This document shows, in pieces, positions 34,147-45,700 of a stretch of DNA of 64,000 nt. The stretch comes from Periplaneta americana (taxonomy: Eukaryota > Arthropoda > Insecta > Blattodea > Blattidae): the NCBI RefSeq assembly GCF_040183065.1, contig NC_091120.1, forward strand, positions 192,931,627-192,995,626, in the 5' to 3' direction. The notes beneath the pieces are model-generated. The model was not told the DNA's origin. It worked only from the letters and a program-made list of their open reading frames with translations, and did no database searches. How positions within the stretch are numbered: position 1 is the stretch's first letter; each line of letters opens with the position of its first letter. Made by a program: the position numbers and the translations under genes.

Positions 34147-34335
34147 CTAGTCTACATTTCCATATCGTGAAATAGAAAAATGTCTGGTATATTGTTCGCT
34201 TTTTGTTTTACATTGTTGCACTAAACTCGGAAGTGACGGGGTAGGTCTACCCTTATTCACTATATATAATTTCTCTCCTAGTGGGCGAGAAGAGAATAGC
34301 TTTTGCCAAAGATCTTTTACAGTGTACATTTCCAA
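34147..34335 (-). pseudogene. hAT (ZMYM1-like) transposase N-terminal remnant
   Basis: The - strand frame ends GEKLYIVNKGRPTPSLPSLV, then TRHFSISRY. The KGRPTP(S/T)LP motif also occurs in the hAT derivative at 51,485-51,615 (AIQKGRPTPTLPGL), so both come from one transposase type. No TIRs were found around this copy. Confidence 0.5.
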
Positions 34336-34910
34336 GTGCTATTATCATTAAATAAGTAATTTAAATTGTTCACCTGCGCTGGCACACAGCTATGAACCCT
34401 AGTAAAACCTAAACACAGTAAATTCACTCACACAAACAGTAAACACACACGTCAAACAATATTTTGTAACGCTATTGAGAAGTTGAGCTGCCTGTATACA
34501 GGACGACCTGCGAGCTTGAGAGAAGCAAGTATCCCCACCATGCCACCGTGCGCACGCAGAGAATTATAGCAGTAACTCTCAGCAGGGGATGTTCTTTTGT
34601 ACGGACAGAACAACCAGATCAGAACTCATCCCACTTCGTCAGGAAGAGCGTAGCCTACGTTATGAAATGAAAGCCATTCTGGGTGTGCACATTCAGCCAG
34701 CAGGAATTTAAAATATTTAAATGGTAATAAATTAAAATTAGTCTTGAACTATATACATCAACTTCCAATGAGATTACCACGCATTTAAATTGTGATAAAT
34801 TAAAATTATTGCTGCATTATATAAAACAACTTAAAATAAAAAATGAGATTATCGAATTTACAGAGTGTCCAGCGCATACCTTGAACATCCGCAATATACG
34901 CCCCTGCTCA

Positions 34911-35460
34911 AGATGGCTTTGGGTCCAGAAGATGCTGCAAAAGTAGTTGCATTAACTGATGGCAGACACATCTTTCATTATGTTGCGAATGTGCTGGGAA
35001 TATTACTTCGTGAGTATTTTTCGAACTATAAGATGTTATCAAGAATACAACATCTTTCATAGACGGCGTGACACAGGTTATCAGAGTTTTACATCAGCCA
35101 GAGATGACTGCTTTTTAACTCTGGAGGTGTTGAGAGACTGACATGTTACAGCTGTAGAGGTAAGAAATACCTGGAGTAGGTGCGTATGTCAGCATCAGAA
35201 AGTGGATATCGAGAAGAAGACTTAGGGAAGCAAACTTGATGTCAAGAAGACTTCTGCGCGGCTCTTAGAGAGCCTGTCTACAGTTTGCTGGTGAACACAT
35301 GAACTGGAGCAATGTTCTTTTCACTTCACAATGCTCACCTTCAAGTCTCTAGAAGGAAGAGAAAGAGTGTGGAGAACATCTGGAAAGCATAATATCCCCT
35401 TTACCTTCTCAGCAGGAGGTTCCATTATGGTATGAACAGTATCAGCTGCTGCTATTAAAA
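34911..35460 (+). pseudogene. Tc1-like transposase relic
   Basis: Frame-shifted pieces in order: MALGPEDAAKVVALTDGRHI and YVANVLGI (N-terminal helix-turn-helix), RRRDTGYQSF, ISRRRLREANLMSRRLL, LQFAGEHMNWSNVLFT, GRERVWRTSGKHNIPF and AGGSIMVW. These are standard Tc1/mariner landmarks. The catalytic DES around the second Asp is destroyed and many stops intervene, so it is dead. Confidence 0.85.
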
Positions 35461-35479
35461 ATAACTGAGATTGTTCCAT

Positions 35480-36090
35480 TTAATATCATTTCTTGGGCAC
35501 TAAAGAAGTAGTATAATTATTCAGTTAAGAGATTCAAATAATATTTTCGGAGTGGCAACTTCTTTTATTCTAAGTGCATTTTTCCATATGAATTGACTTG
35601 CAAATATTGCAAGTTCTATATAGATATTTGATATTCCAAATATCCTGTTTTTTTTTTTGTTTTTTTTTTTTTCAGGAATGCTGAAAAAAAAAATCTCGAA
35701 ATTCATAGCCCTTCCATTTCCACCATCACAATACTCTACATCTTAGAATAAAATACTAAAAAAGTTAACTTAAAGGCTGCTTTTGAGAACTGTAATCTCA
35801 GAAATGACTAATATTGTTCCGTTATTATTCCAGTAATTAATTATTAACAAATTTTGAAAATGAGGTGAAAACGAACATTCACGTCAAAATATTTATTCGC
35901 TCTTCTGCAGTCTCGCAAAATACTCACTGCCTTATAAAAATACAATAGATTAACTTATTTTTCAAACAGACTGGATTGGTACATATGAAAGATTCATTGC
36001 TTCATAATTATTAGTAATTTTGTATTCCATATTCCAGAGTGGAAATCTTGCGTGCATACATGTAAAATAGTATCTGCGACAGCAGCGCTA
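35480..36090. other. Intergenic AT-rich sequence
   Basis: Contains T runs (35,648-35,672); nothing else recognised. Confidence 0.5.
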
Positions 36091-36304
36091 TCATTGTATG
36101 ACATTTAAACTGATTTTCCGCACTCTTTCATGCCAAAGTGGAAGCTTTCTGTATTTGCGCGGGAATTGGTCAATGTCGGCAATGTGTTAGTGTCGTGTTG
36201 ACAGTAGAAATTGTACATTTAAAATGTGTCGCTTTTAAATAAATGCAAAAGGACTTGTAACATTGCACTTGTTAAGTTGTTATTTTCTCATTTAAACCCT
36301 TAAA
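36090..36304 (+). promoter_or_regulatory. HAT1: Presumed HAT1 promoter/5' UTR
   Basis: The stretch immediately upstream of the HAT1 start codon. No TATA box at an obvious distance. The transcription start is not determinable from sequence alone; the limits are only where the leader must lie. Confidence 0.3.
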
Positions 36305-36317
36305 ATGGCTGGAAGCG
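36305..36317 (+). CDS. HAT1: HAT1 coding exon 1 (13 nt)
   Basis: ATG GCT GGA AGC G, then gtacgtacg donor. Encodes MAGS plus the first base of an Asp codon. The MAG start agrees with vertebrate HAT1. The exon is too short for ORF scans and is inferred from phase and the family N-terminus. Confidence 0.7.
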
Positions 36318-38910
36318 GTACGTACGTTCAAGGATATTTTGTACAAATTATATGTAAAATTTGTGTAGTGGTAATGAATGGGTTATAACAGTCATGTTCT
36401 TTATTTAAGAGTAGAGATGTATTATAAGAACAATAAAGATTCGAACATTATTTGTTAATTGTTGTTGCAATTGATTGATGCGTCCAAACGGGAAATTTTC
36501 ATTTAACAGTTTAGCAATAATTGACAGTTCAAATGTTCATGTTCTGGTATGCCATAATGACTTGTCTGTAGTGAGCGAGGTATTCATAGTTGTGTAATTA
36601 AGCGATTGAAAGTATTTTTTCAGATATCGGAATGTTGAAGAACTGTGTTAATTCCCTGGTAGCCAGTAGTAATGATGTTATCGAATTCAAGCTAGGTATG
36701 TATAAAAAAATTTAAGAATGAGGTTATGATTGGCCACAGTTTCATACTGTTATAATTAACGTTGTCAATATGTTCACAGTACGGCAGTTGGAAGACTTAA
36801 AGGATGACAGATGTACGTTTAAGCCTGCTATGTCTCATCAAGTATTCGGCGACAGGTAAGAAACAAACAATGTTAATTTTAACCCAAGATATTCCTTTTA
36901 TGTGATCTTAATACGGAATTGTTAAGCGCCAATACACAGATAGATTTGTACCATTTTATATTGATTATTAAGATTGTGTAACTTGGTAAGAGTACCAAAT
37001 TATCTGTTTCAGTGAGAGTATTTTTGGTTACCATGATCTCAAGATTCAGTTGTACTACAGTGCTGGCAGGCTAACCACATACTTCGGTATCAGTTATTCA
37101 GAAAAAGTGACTCCTGATAAATTCGATGGAATTCAGGTGAGAAAAGTGGAATTTATTAACATCTTATGATGGTTACTTATGTCTCAGACAGTAGAGAAAA
37201 TTGTTAAAATACCTTGAAAATGCGTAGGATTTATAGTATAGAGTAGTGGAAATTGATTGGATATGATCACTAACTAGTATAAAACTTCAAACTTCTCTCT
37301 TTCAAGTGGTGGTAAGATTATGTATTTATGTTTAATATTGGTGAAAATATAGCTTTCTGAAATCTTCCAATAATTTGTAACTACGGTGTATTATATTGGG
37401 TGTTTACTTAGTAGTCTATCTGAAATGTTTCTTTCGATTAATGTTATCAGGCAGATGAAATATTTGATAAAGTATCAGAAAAACTACAGCCTGGCTTCCA
37501 CACAAATTTGGACGACTTCTGCAGTGACTTGGAAAAGGACGCCAACTTTGTGCCTTTTGGTGACCTGAAGCATTCTTTCACCACTAACGGTAAGTTGGCA
37601 AGGTCGCAAAATATCTTTAAAAAATCGTGAGTGAGTTCACCAGGGAAGATATTAAATGGAGCTTCAATCTTTGCCGAAATTCTAGTAATAGTCATTTTTG
37701 CCATTTCATATTATGTAGTTTGGTCCATGGCAAGTAAGTCTTTGTTCATAATTTCTTGGCTTAGTATCAACATCTATTGACATAATGATAACCTCTCACG
37801 TTTTCTTCTAGAATACATATAATTGTCACGCATCTCGACACAATAACCATTGTTGCCACGTAAGTTATGTATATAAGGCCGAGTAAATTTAGGTGGAAAC
37901 ATTTTTTTCCTTCTGACTGTCTGATACGAAAATTCCATATTGTGAAGTAATCTGTATGGACACTGTACCTTTTTTTGAAAGCAAATTCATATTCTTTCGT
38001 TTTCTCTTGCATTGCACTGACGAATTTGTCACCATTAGATGAGCCTCCTCTCTTGAAAAATTCAGGCACAGTTTGGCGTTGTAAGTCACGAGAAAATTAA
38101 TCTATAGTCCTGTCACTCTAATTTCCTGCAGCCAATCGCGTTGCAAGTCGGCTACATTTAAACATGTGCGTCTTGTGATTCGCTGAGGAAGACGTGATTC
38201 ATTTCTTAAGGCTCGATAAATGCTTAATATAACCGCCCGCCATTTTGGCTCTTTCGTTGGCGTTCGCAGAAAGCACCCGAAAACGTTATTTGCCGCTCAA
38301 TTATTTGCTGAATTACAGTGAATTTGATTTATTATCATAGGAGCTACGACATGATAATGTTTAATGGTGTGGCAAATAGATTCCTCGTATGGTAGCTCGG
38401 CAATGAAAGAACATAAATGGCGAACGATACTACCTACACTTTAGAGAGCCTTCACTTCCTAAGACGTAAGCAAAGAGGAGTCACGCCGGGAATAACAGCG
38501 TCGCGACTATAATTTGTCGAAATATTGAGATTTTTGTTTACAGCCTTCATTTTTATTACTGTTTGTTAATCACTGACATGAAATTTACAAAATGTTCATC
38601 ATATAAATGTTTATGTTTAAAATTATAAAGAGTGTCCAGCTTCCAGGATTGAGGAGTGTCCAACATAGAGGATATATTGGACATGTATTTTAGTAGGTTA
38701 TTTTACGACGCTTTATCAACATCTCAGGTTATTTAGCATCTGAATGAGGTGAAGGTGATAATGCCGGTGAAATGAGTCCGGGGTCTAACACCGAAAGTTA
38801 CCCAGCATTTGCTCATATTGGGTTGAGGGAAAACCTCGGAAAAAATCTCAACCAGGTAACTTGCCCTGACTGGGAATCGAACCTGGGCCACCTGGTTTCG
38901 CGGTCAGACG

Positions 38911-38942
<32 letters not shown>

Positions 38943-39697
38943 GGCATTACGGCCCTTATAGGCCCTTATAGTTTAGCCTTAGCCTCCCTCAGAACATCCG
39001 ACCTATCACTCCTGTCTAATGCTCGTGTTCTCCATCTTCTAATTCCAACTTTTGTTAGGTCAGCCTGAACGTCATCCAGCCATCTCAATTTAGGTCATCC
39101 GACTTTCCTTCTTCCTACCGGTAATGCATCTAGTAGAGCTTTGGGTGTGCGATTGTTCTCCATCCTGGCTACGTGTCCCAGCCACTCTAACCTTCTGAGT
39201 TTTATGTCAACAACAATGTTGTTATCTTTATATAATTCATATAACTCAGCATTTGTTTTAATTCGCCAAAACCCTTGCTCATAAGTAGGCCCAAAGATTT
39301 TCCGTAATACTTTCCGTTCCCAGGCATTTAAGATCTTAATTGCCCTTTCAGATAGAGTCCAGGTTTCACTTCCATATACTACTATTGGTTTAATAATAGT
39401 TTTATATATTCTTATTTTAGCTTTTCTTGAGATACACCTAGACTTCATAGTTTTATTCAATGCCCAAAGACCTCGATTCCCAGCTGCAATCTTCTCTTTT
39501 ATATCAGTCATAACATCATTATTGTCTTTCACCATGGAACCCAGATACTTAAAACAGGAAACTCTATCAAAATCAGTATTCGCGGTCAGACGTGCTGACT
39601 GTTACTCCACAGGTGTGGACTAAAAGTGTAGAAATTTGTCCAGTTCCAAGATAATATGTCCAATATAATGAGGTGTCTAACATACAGAGGTTTTACT

Positions 39698-39734
<37 letters not shown>

Positions 39735-42700
39735 CATTATTGTTGTTGTATATATGACCAAGAAGATTATAGTGTTGACTTCCACACTTGTTTCAGATGG
39801 GAAACGGAGTTGGGAGATTTATATGTGTGAGGTTACAACGCCAAACTTCCAGAAATATCACGAAAGACTACAAACCTTTGTTCTATGGTTCATCGATGCA
39901 GCAAGTTTCATTGATGCCGATGACGACCATTGGAGATTCTTTCTCGTGTAAGTTTATTTACTTTTTTTTAATGTTCACTAAACGACTTCTCTAGTACCAA
40001 AGTTGTGAAAGCATGGAGTTCTACCTCTGTTGTTGTTGTTCTCTAATGCCAGGCGTTTGACAGTAAAGTCATTTGACCTCTTGCACTCCAATATTTTTCA
40101 AAGATATTATCATGGTCAGCCGCTGAAGCACAGATTTTGAGGTGTTCCGAATCCATTTCTTGGTTTGAGTTGCACGATGGGCAGTTAGGGGACTGATATA
40201 TTCCAATTCTATGCAGGTGTTTGGCCAAACAGTCATGGCCTGTTGCCAATCTAACTGCAGCTACAGACGATTTTCGTGGTAAATAGGGAATTAACTGTGA
40301 ATTATCATGCAGAGAGTTCCATTATTAATGTAAATTAATGTTTATTTCCTTTGATATTTTCTTTACATATTTTGTAATATGAATATTAATACCCAATACT
40401 CACCATAACATGGGGGCAGCAGTTCTTCATGAATATTCTTTGCTGCCAGAACTTTTGCCCAGAATAATCACATAACAGTTTGATGCTCAACAACGGTAAA
40501 CTTGTGCAAAGATGCAGACGTACTGCAACTGTTGCTTCTTTGTTTCACTTGTATGCACACCAGCCACTTTGACACCCGGATAATACTGCCATCTAGTGGT
40601 GATAGGCTTCAGGTATCTCATTCAAAAATGTTGTTGTTTTCTAATGCCAGGCGTTTGACAATAAAGTCATATGACCTCTTGCACTCCAATATTTTTCAAA
40701 GATATTATCATGGTCAGCCACTGAAGCACAGATTTTGAGGTGTTCCGAATCCATTTCTTGGTTTCAGTTGCACGATGGGCAGTTAGGGGACTGATATATT
40801 CCAATTCTATGCAGGTGTTTGGCCAAACAATCATGGCCTGTTGCCAATCTAAATGCAGCTACAGACGATTTTCGTGGTAAATAGGGAATTAACTGTGAAT
40901 TATGATGCAGAGAGTTCCATTTTTTCCCTTGAGATTGTGTTATCAAATTTTGTTTGTTGAAGTCTAAGTATGTAGATTTAATAAATCTTTTCACAGAGTA
41001 ATACGTAGATTTAGTAACACGTCTGTAAGTAGCAGTGCTGCCCTTCTTTGCTAAAGCATCGGCATTCTCGTTTCCCAGGATTCCACAATGGAATGCTATC
41101 CATCGGAATACAATTCTTATTGGGGGACTATTTTACCTCCGGATAATTTTATCTTAATGGTAGTCATTTCATATTGGAGTGAAAATGGCAAGTTGTAGCC
41201 GATTTAAGTGAACACCATATTTGAACGTTTTGGTGGCTACTTCATTCACGCACAACCCCCAGAATGTCTGGAGGACCACACCGGCTGTTGGTCGACGGGT
41301 CCATTGGACCTAGCTGGGAGATCTTGTTGATCACCTGCTTTCCCTTCTTAAGCCACTGGAGGACGATTTTAGTGCCATAGCAGGTCAGCACTAGGAACAG
41401 AAAAGTAGAAAAATGAAGAAGGAAAGTGAAATGAACCCCTAGGCCTCGAATGCTCTAATGCCGTCGGGGTCGAAGAAAGTAAGAGTTCTGTTAGAGGACT
41501 GGATAGGAAAGGGTAAAGAGGGAATTAGGTATTGAATAGAGGAAAATTATACCAAATTCAGTCATTAACTCATCAAGCTGACCAGTGCTAATTGATGAGT
41601 AGCCCCTCCCTTTAGTTCAGCTCGTAAAATTATGCTTACTAACAGCTGCACCACGGGAAGTTAGGGATGGGACATTGGGTATTTGTCCAGGTTGGTTCCT
41701 TAAGGCCTTCAATGGGAAGGATTAATGGCTCTCCCCCCTGTATCCGACCCTTTTGCAGCCAGATACCTCTGTACCAGTGTGCATCTTCATGGCACCTAAA
41801 GGGAAAAGCTTTAACCAACCATTATAAAGTAGAGAACTCAAGAGCTTATGTTAGAAATAAATATACCATAAGAATTAACACATACTGAGATGTGTTGGTT
41901 GTGTGTGCAGGTATGAGAAGTACCATCTTGATGGAAACATACGCTACGCCATGGCTGGCTATGCCACTGTTTATGAATACTATGCCTACCCAGACAACAT
42001 TCGACCACGAATCAGTCAGATGCTAGTGTTGCCACCATTCCAGAGAATCGGCCTTGGGGCTCAATTGCTTGAAAATATTTACAAGCATTACACGTGCAGA
42101 TCTGGAGTTGTTGATATTACAGGTAGGTTTCAAGATGCATTATCCATATAATTGGCCAAATTTGATAACCTGCAGTAAATAGGGTTGCCAACTTTTTTAA
42201 AAAATAAATTACATTGTTTTTACATATTTTAAAGAACTAAAATACTCATTCTATTTACACACTAAAAATATGTTGTTGTTTTCTTATGCCAGGCGTTTGA
42301 CAATAAAGTCATTTGACCTCTTGCACTCCAATATTTTTCAAAGATATTGTCATGGTCAGCCACTGAAGCACAGATTTTGAGGTGTTCCGAATCCATTTCT
42401 TGGTTTCAGTTGCACAATGGGCAGTTAGGGGACTGATATATTCCAATTCTATGCAGGTGTTTGGCCAAACAGTCATGGTCTGTTGCCAATCTAAATACAG
42501 CTATTGACGATTTGCATAGTAAATCAGGAATTCACTGTGGATTATGATGCAAAGAGTTCCATTTTTTTCCCTTGAGATTGTGTTATCAAATTTTGTTTGT
42601 TGAAGTCTAAATAGGTAGATTTAATAAATTTTTTTACAGAGTAATGCGTAGATTTAGTAACAGGGCTGTACGTAGCAGTGCTACACTAAAAATATTCATT

Positions 42701-45700
42701 TTGTTTTACTACTTAAACTACTGACATTTTTCAAAAGAGTGAATTTGTTAAGCAGATCTCCAGATGTCAATTTTGCAGCAAATTCCCAACAGATTATGTT
42801 GAAGTTGGTTTGAGAGAGCAAGCATGGCTGGAATGTCATCATGTTTATTGAAAAAAAATCTCTCTCCACTGAAGCATTACTTTTCAGAAGACACAGAAAT
42901 ATTTCAACTTTTGAAGGTTTGAACATGAAATCATTTTCTCAGAGAAAAATTTAAAAACTTCTCTCCATTTTGAGCAGAAAGTAGCATTTTTTCATTCCAC
43001 TTTTCTCTTTTCTTTGAAGTCACATGTTTCTTCAAGCAAGAAATAAAATCAAATTATCTTCATCCAGGCCAAGCTCCATCTAGATTTGAAGAAAATTAAT
43101 CGACTGTCTCTTAAAATTTTTTCTCTTTCTGGAAGAGATGTCAGTAATATGCATCATAAAATTATAACAACACTGGAAATTTGGAGGATACATGGAGGCA
43201 AATTATTAAATCTGGAGACGAATTTTGTTTGGGACAAAAAGTAAATTTCGTGGACTGTTCCCAGGAAACCACAAGTTTCAAATTAGAGTGTGTTAATGGG
43301 ATTTCACAGCAACATTCATTCATTCATTCATAGTGTTATGCCCAAGGGCAGGTCTTATACTGCAAACCCAGCTTTCTCCAGTCTTTCCTATTTTCTGAAC
43401 CCAGCTTTCTCCAATCTTTCCTATTTTCTGAACCCAGCTTTCTCCAGTCTTTCCTATTTTCTGAACCCAGCTTTCTCCAATCTTTCCTATTTTCTGAACC
43501 CAGCTTTCTCCAATCTTTCCTATTTTCTGAACCCAGCTTTCTCCAGTCTTTCCTATTTTCTGAACCCAGCTTTCTCCAATCTTTCCTATTTTCTGAACCC
43601 AGCTTTCTCCAGTCTTTCCTATTTTCTGAACCCAGCTTTCTCCAATCTTTCCTATTTTCTGAACCCAGCTTTCTCCAATCTTTCCTATTTTCTGAACCCA
43701 GCTTTCTCCAGTCTTTCCTATTTTCTGAACCCAGCTTTCTCCAGTCTTTCCTATTTTCTGAACCCAGCTTTCTCCAATCTTTCCTATTTTCTGCCTTCCT
43801 CTTTGTCTCCTCATGTGATGCATATATCTTAATGTCTTCTATCATCTGATATCTTCTTCTGCCCCGAACTCTTCTCCCGTTCACCATTCCTTCCAGTGAT
43901 CCTTCAGAAGGCAGTTTCTTCTCAACTGGTGACCCAGCCAATTCCTTTTTCTCTTCCTGATCAGTTTCAGCATCATTCTTTCTTCACCCACTCTTTCCAA
44001 CACAGCTTTGTTTCTTATTCTCTCCGACCACTTCACACGCTCCATCCTTCTCCATATCCACATTTCAAGTTACATAGCAACATGAAGCTTTAAAATTCCG
44101 GTTTCTCAAAACTTTGAATTTTAAGTTGTTTCCCTTTTGAACTGGGTCATCAATATATAGTAAAGCCTTTTATCATTTCTCTTGCATCTTCTCATATACG
44201 TCCTTCAATAGTGTCCTAAAAAACTCCAAATAAAGAATACTAAGTTTAGTGCATTGACAATTCCTTGTATAATTTTACCTCGTTAATCAAATTACATGTA
44301 ACTAAATTTAAGTAATTTCTAAGTGTCCTGTTTTCTTATGAACTTCTGGGATACTTGCATTTAATTTGTTGCCTGAGTACTTACAAGTAAGTCCTGTGTT
44401 GTTAGTACTCACAGGTCCTGTGTTGTTATTGCTTACAAGTCCATTGTTGTTAGTGCTTACAAGTCCAGTGTTAGTACTCACAAGTCCTGTGCTGTTAGTA
44501 CTTACAAGTCCTGTATTGTTAGTGCTTACAAGTCCAGTGTTAGTACTCACAAGTCCTGTGCTGTTAGTACTTACAAGTCCTGTGTTGTTATTGCTTACAA
44601 GTCCATTGTTGTTAGTGCTTACAAGTCCAGTGTTAGTACTCACAAGTCCTGTGCTGTTAGTACTTACAAGTCCTGTGTTGTTAGTGCTTACAAGTCCTGT
44701 GTTAGTACTCACAAGTCCTGTGCTGTTAGTACTTACAAGTCCTGTGTTGTTATTGCTTACAAGTCCATTGCTGTTAGTGCTTACAAGTCCTGTGTTGTTA
44801 TTGCTTACAAGTCCATTGTTGTTAGTACTTACAAGTCCTGTGTTGTTAGTACTTACAAGTCCTGTGTTGTTAGTACTTACAAGTCCTGTGCTGTTAATAC
44901 TCACAAGTCCTGTGCTGTTAGTACTTACAAGTCCTGTGTTGTTATTGCTTACAAGTCCATTGTTGTTAGTGCTTACAAGTCCAGTGTTAGTACTTACGAG
45001 TCCTGTGTTGTTAGTCGAAGATCCATCAGAGGAGTTCCAACGTCTGCGAGATTTTGTGGATGCTCGAAATTGCCGCAATTTGCAGAGCTTCCAGCCTCAC
45101 TTACTGGAGGAAGGCTTCAGAGATGAGATGGTGACAGAGGCGAGAGCAAAACTGAAGTTGAATAAGGTATCTGTTGTCTTCAGAATGTAATCGTATTCTG
45201 TGTACGTTTATAAACTTATAACAAGCATTTGTTGGAGTTGCTGTTGATTGAAATTTGATGACATGTTTTTTTTTTTTTCTCAGAAACAAACACGACGTAT
45301 ATACGAGATTTTGAGACTGAATGCCATAGATATCCATAATGATGAACAGTATCGTCGTTACCGCCTGAATGTAAAGAATCGTCTTAACATACCATACCAG
45401 GTGAGATGAAGCACATGGATTTATATACTATGGCAAATTTCCTCCCATTCAATGTTTTTTTTTTTATTGTACTTGCTTTTGTACTCCGAGATTTGTAGGG
45501 CTGTCATTGAAACAAGGTGACATCCACCCCCTAGTTATGACTAATCAGCTGTTGATCAACTTTAAAATGTGAGATTCTTAACTGCTGTTATTTCTGACAT
45601 TCTCATTCTTTCGAGCAGAAAGAACTTCAAGATCTGAAGAAATTCAAAGAGAAGATGAAAGATGGAGAGCTGCAGGCCACATTGTCATTCACTGACCCTG

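Noticed and set aside
37767-38069. 100-codon - strand ORF in HAT1 intron 5
   Set aside because: No recognisable domain and no supporting context; left as unexplained intronic sequence.
43320-43941. Long repeat proteins (167-201 codons) on both strands
   Set aside because: They are translations of the 33-bp minisatellite; the 3n period keeps every stop-free frame open. Only the non-repeated part is LINE coding relic.
44308-45078. 256-codon - strand Ser/Thr/Asn-rich ORF
   Set aside because: Translation of the 24/21-bp array antisense to HAT1, with no independent gene signal.
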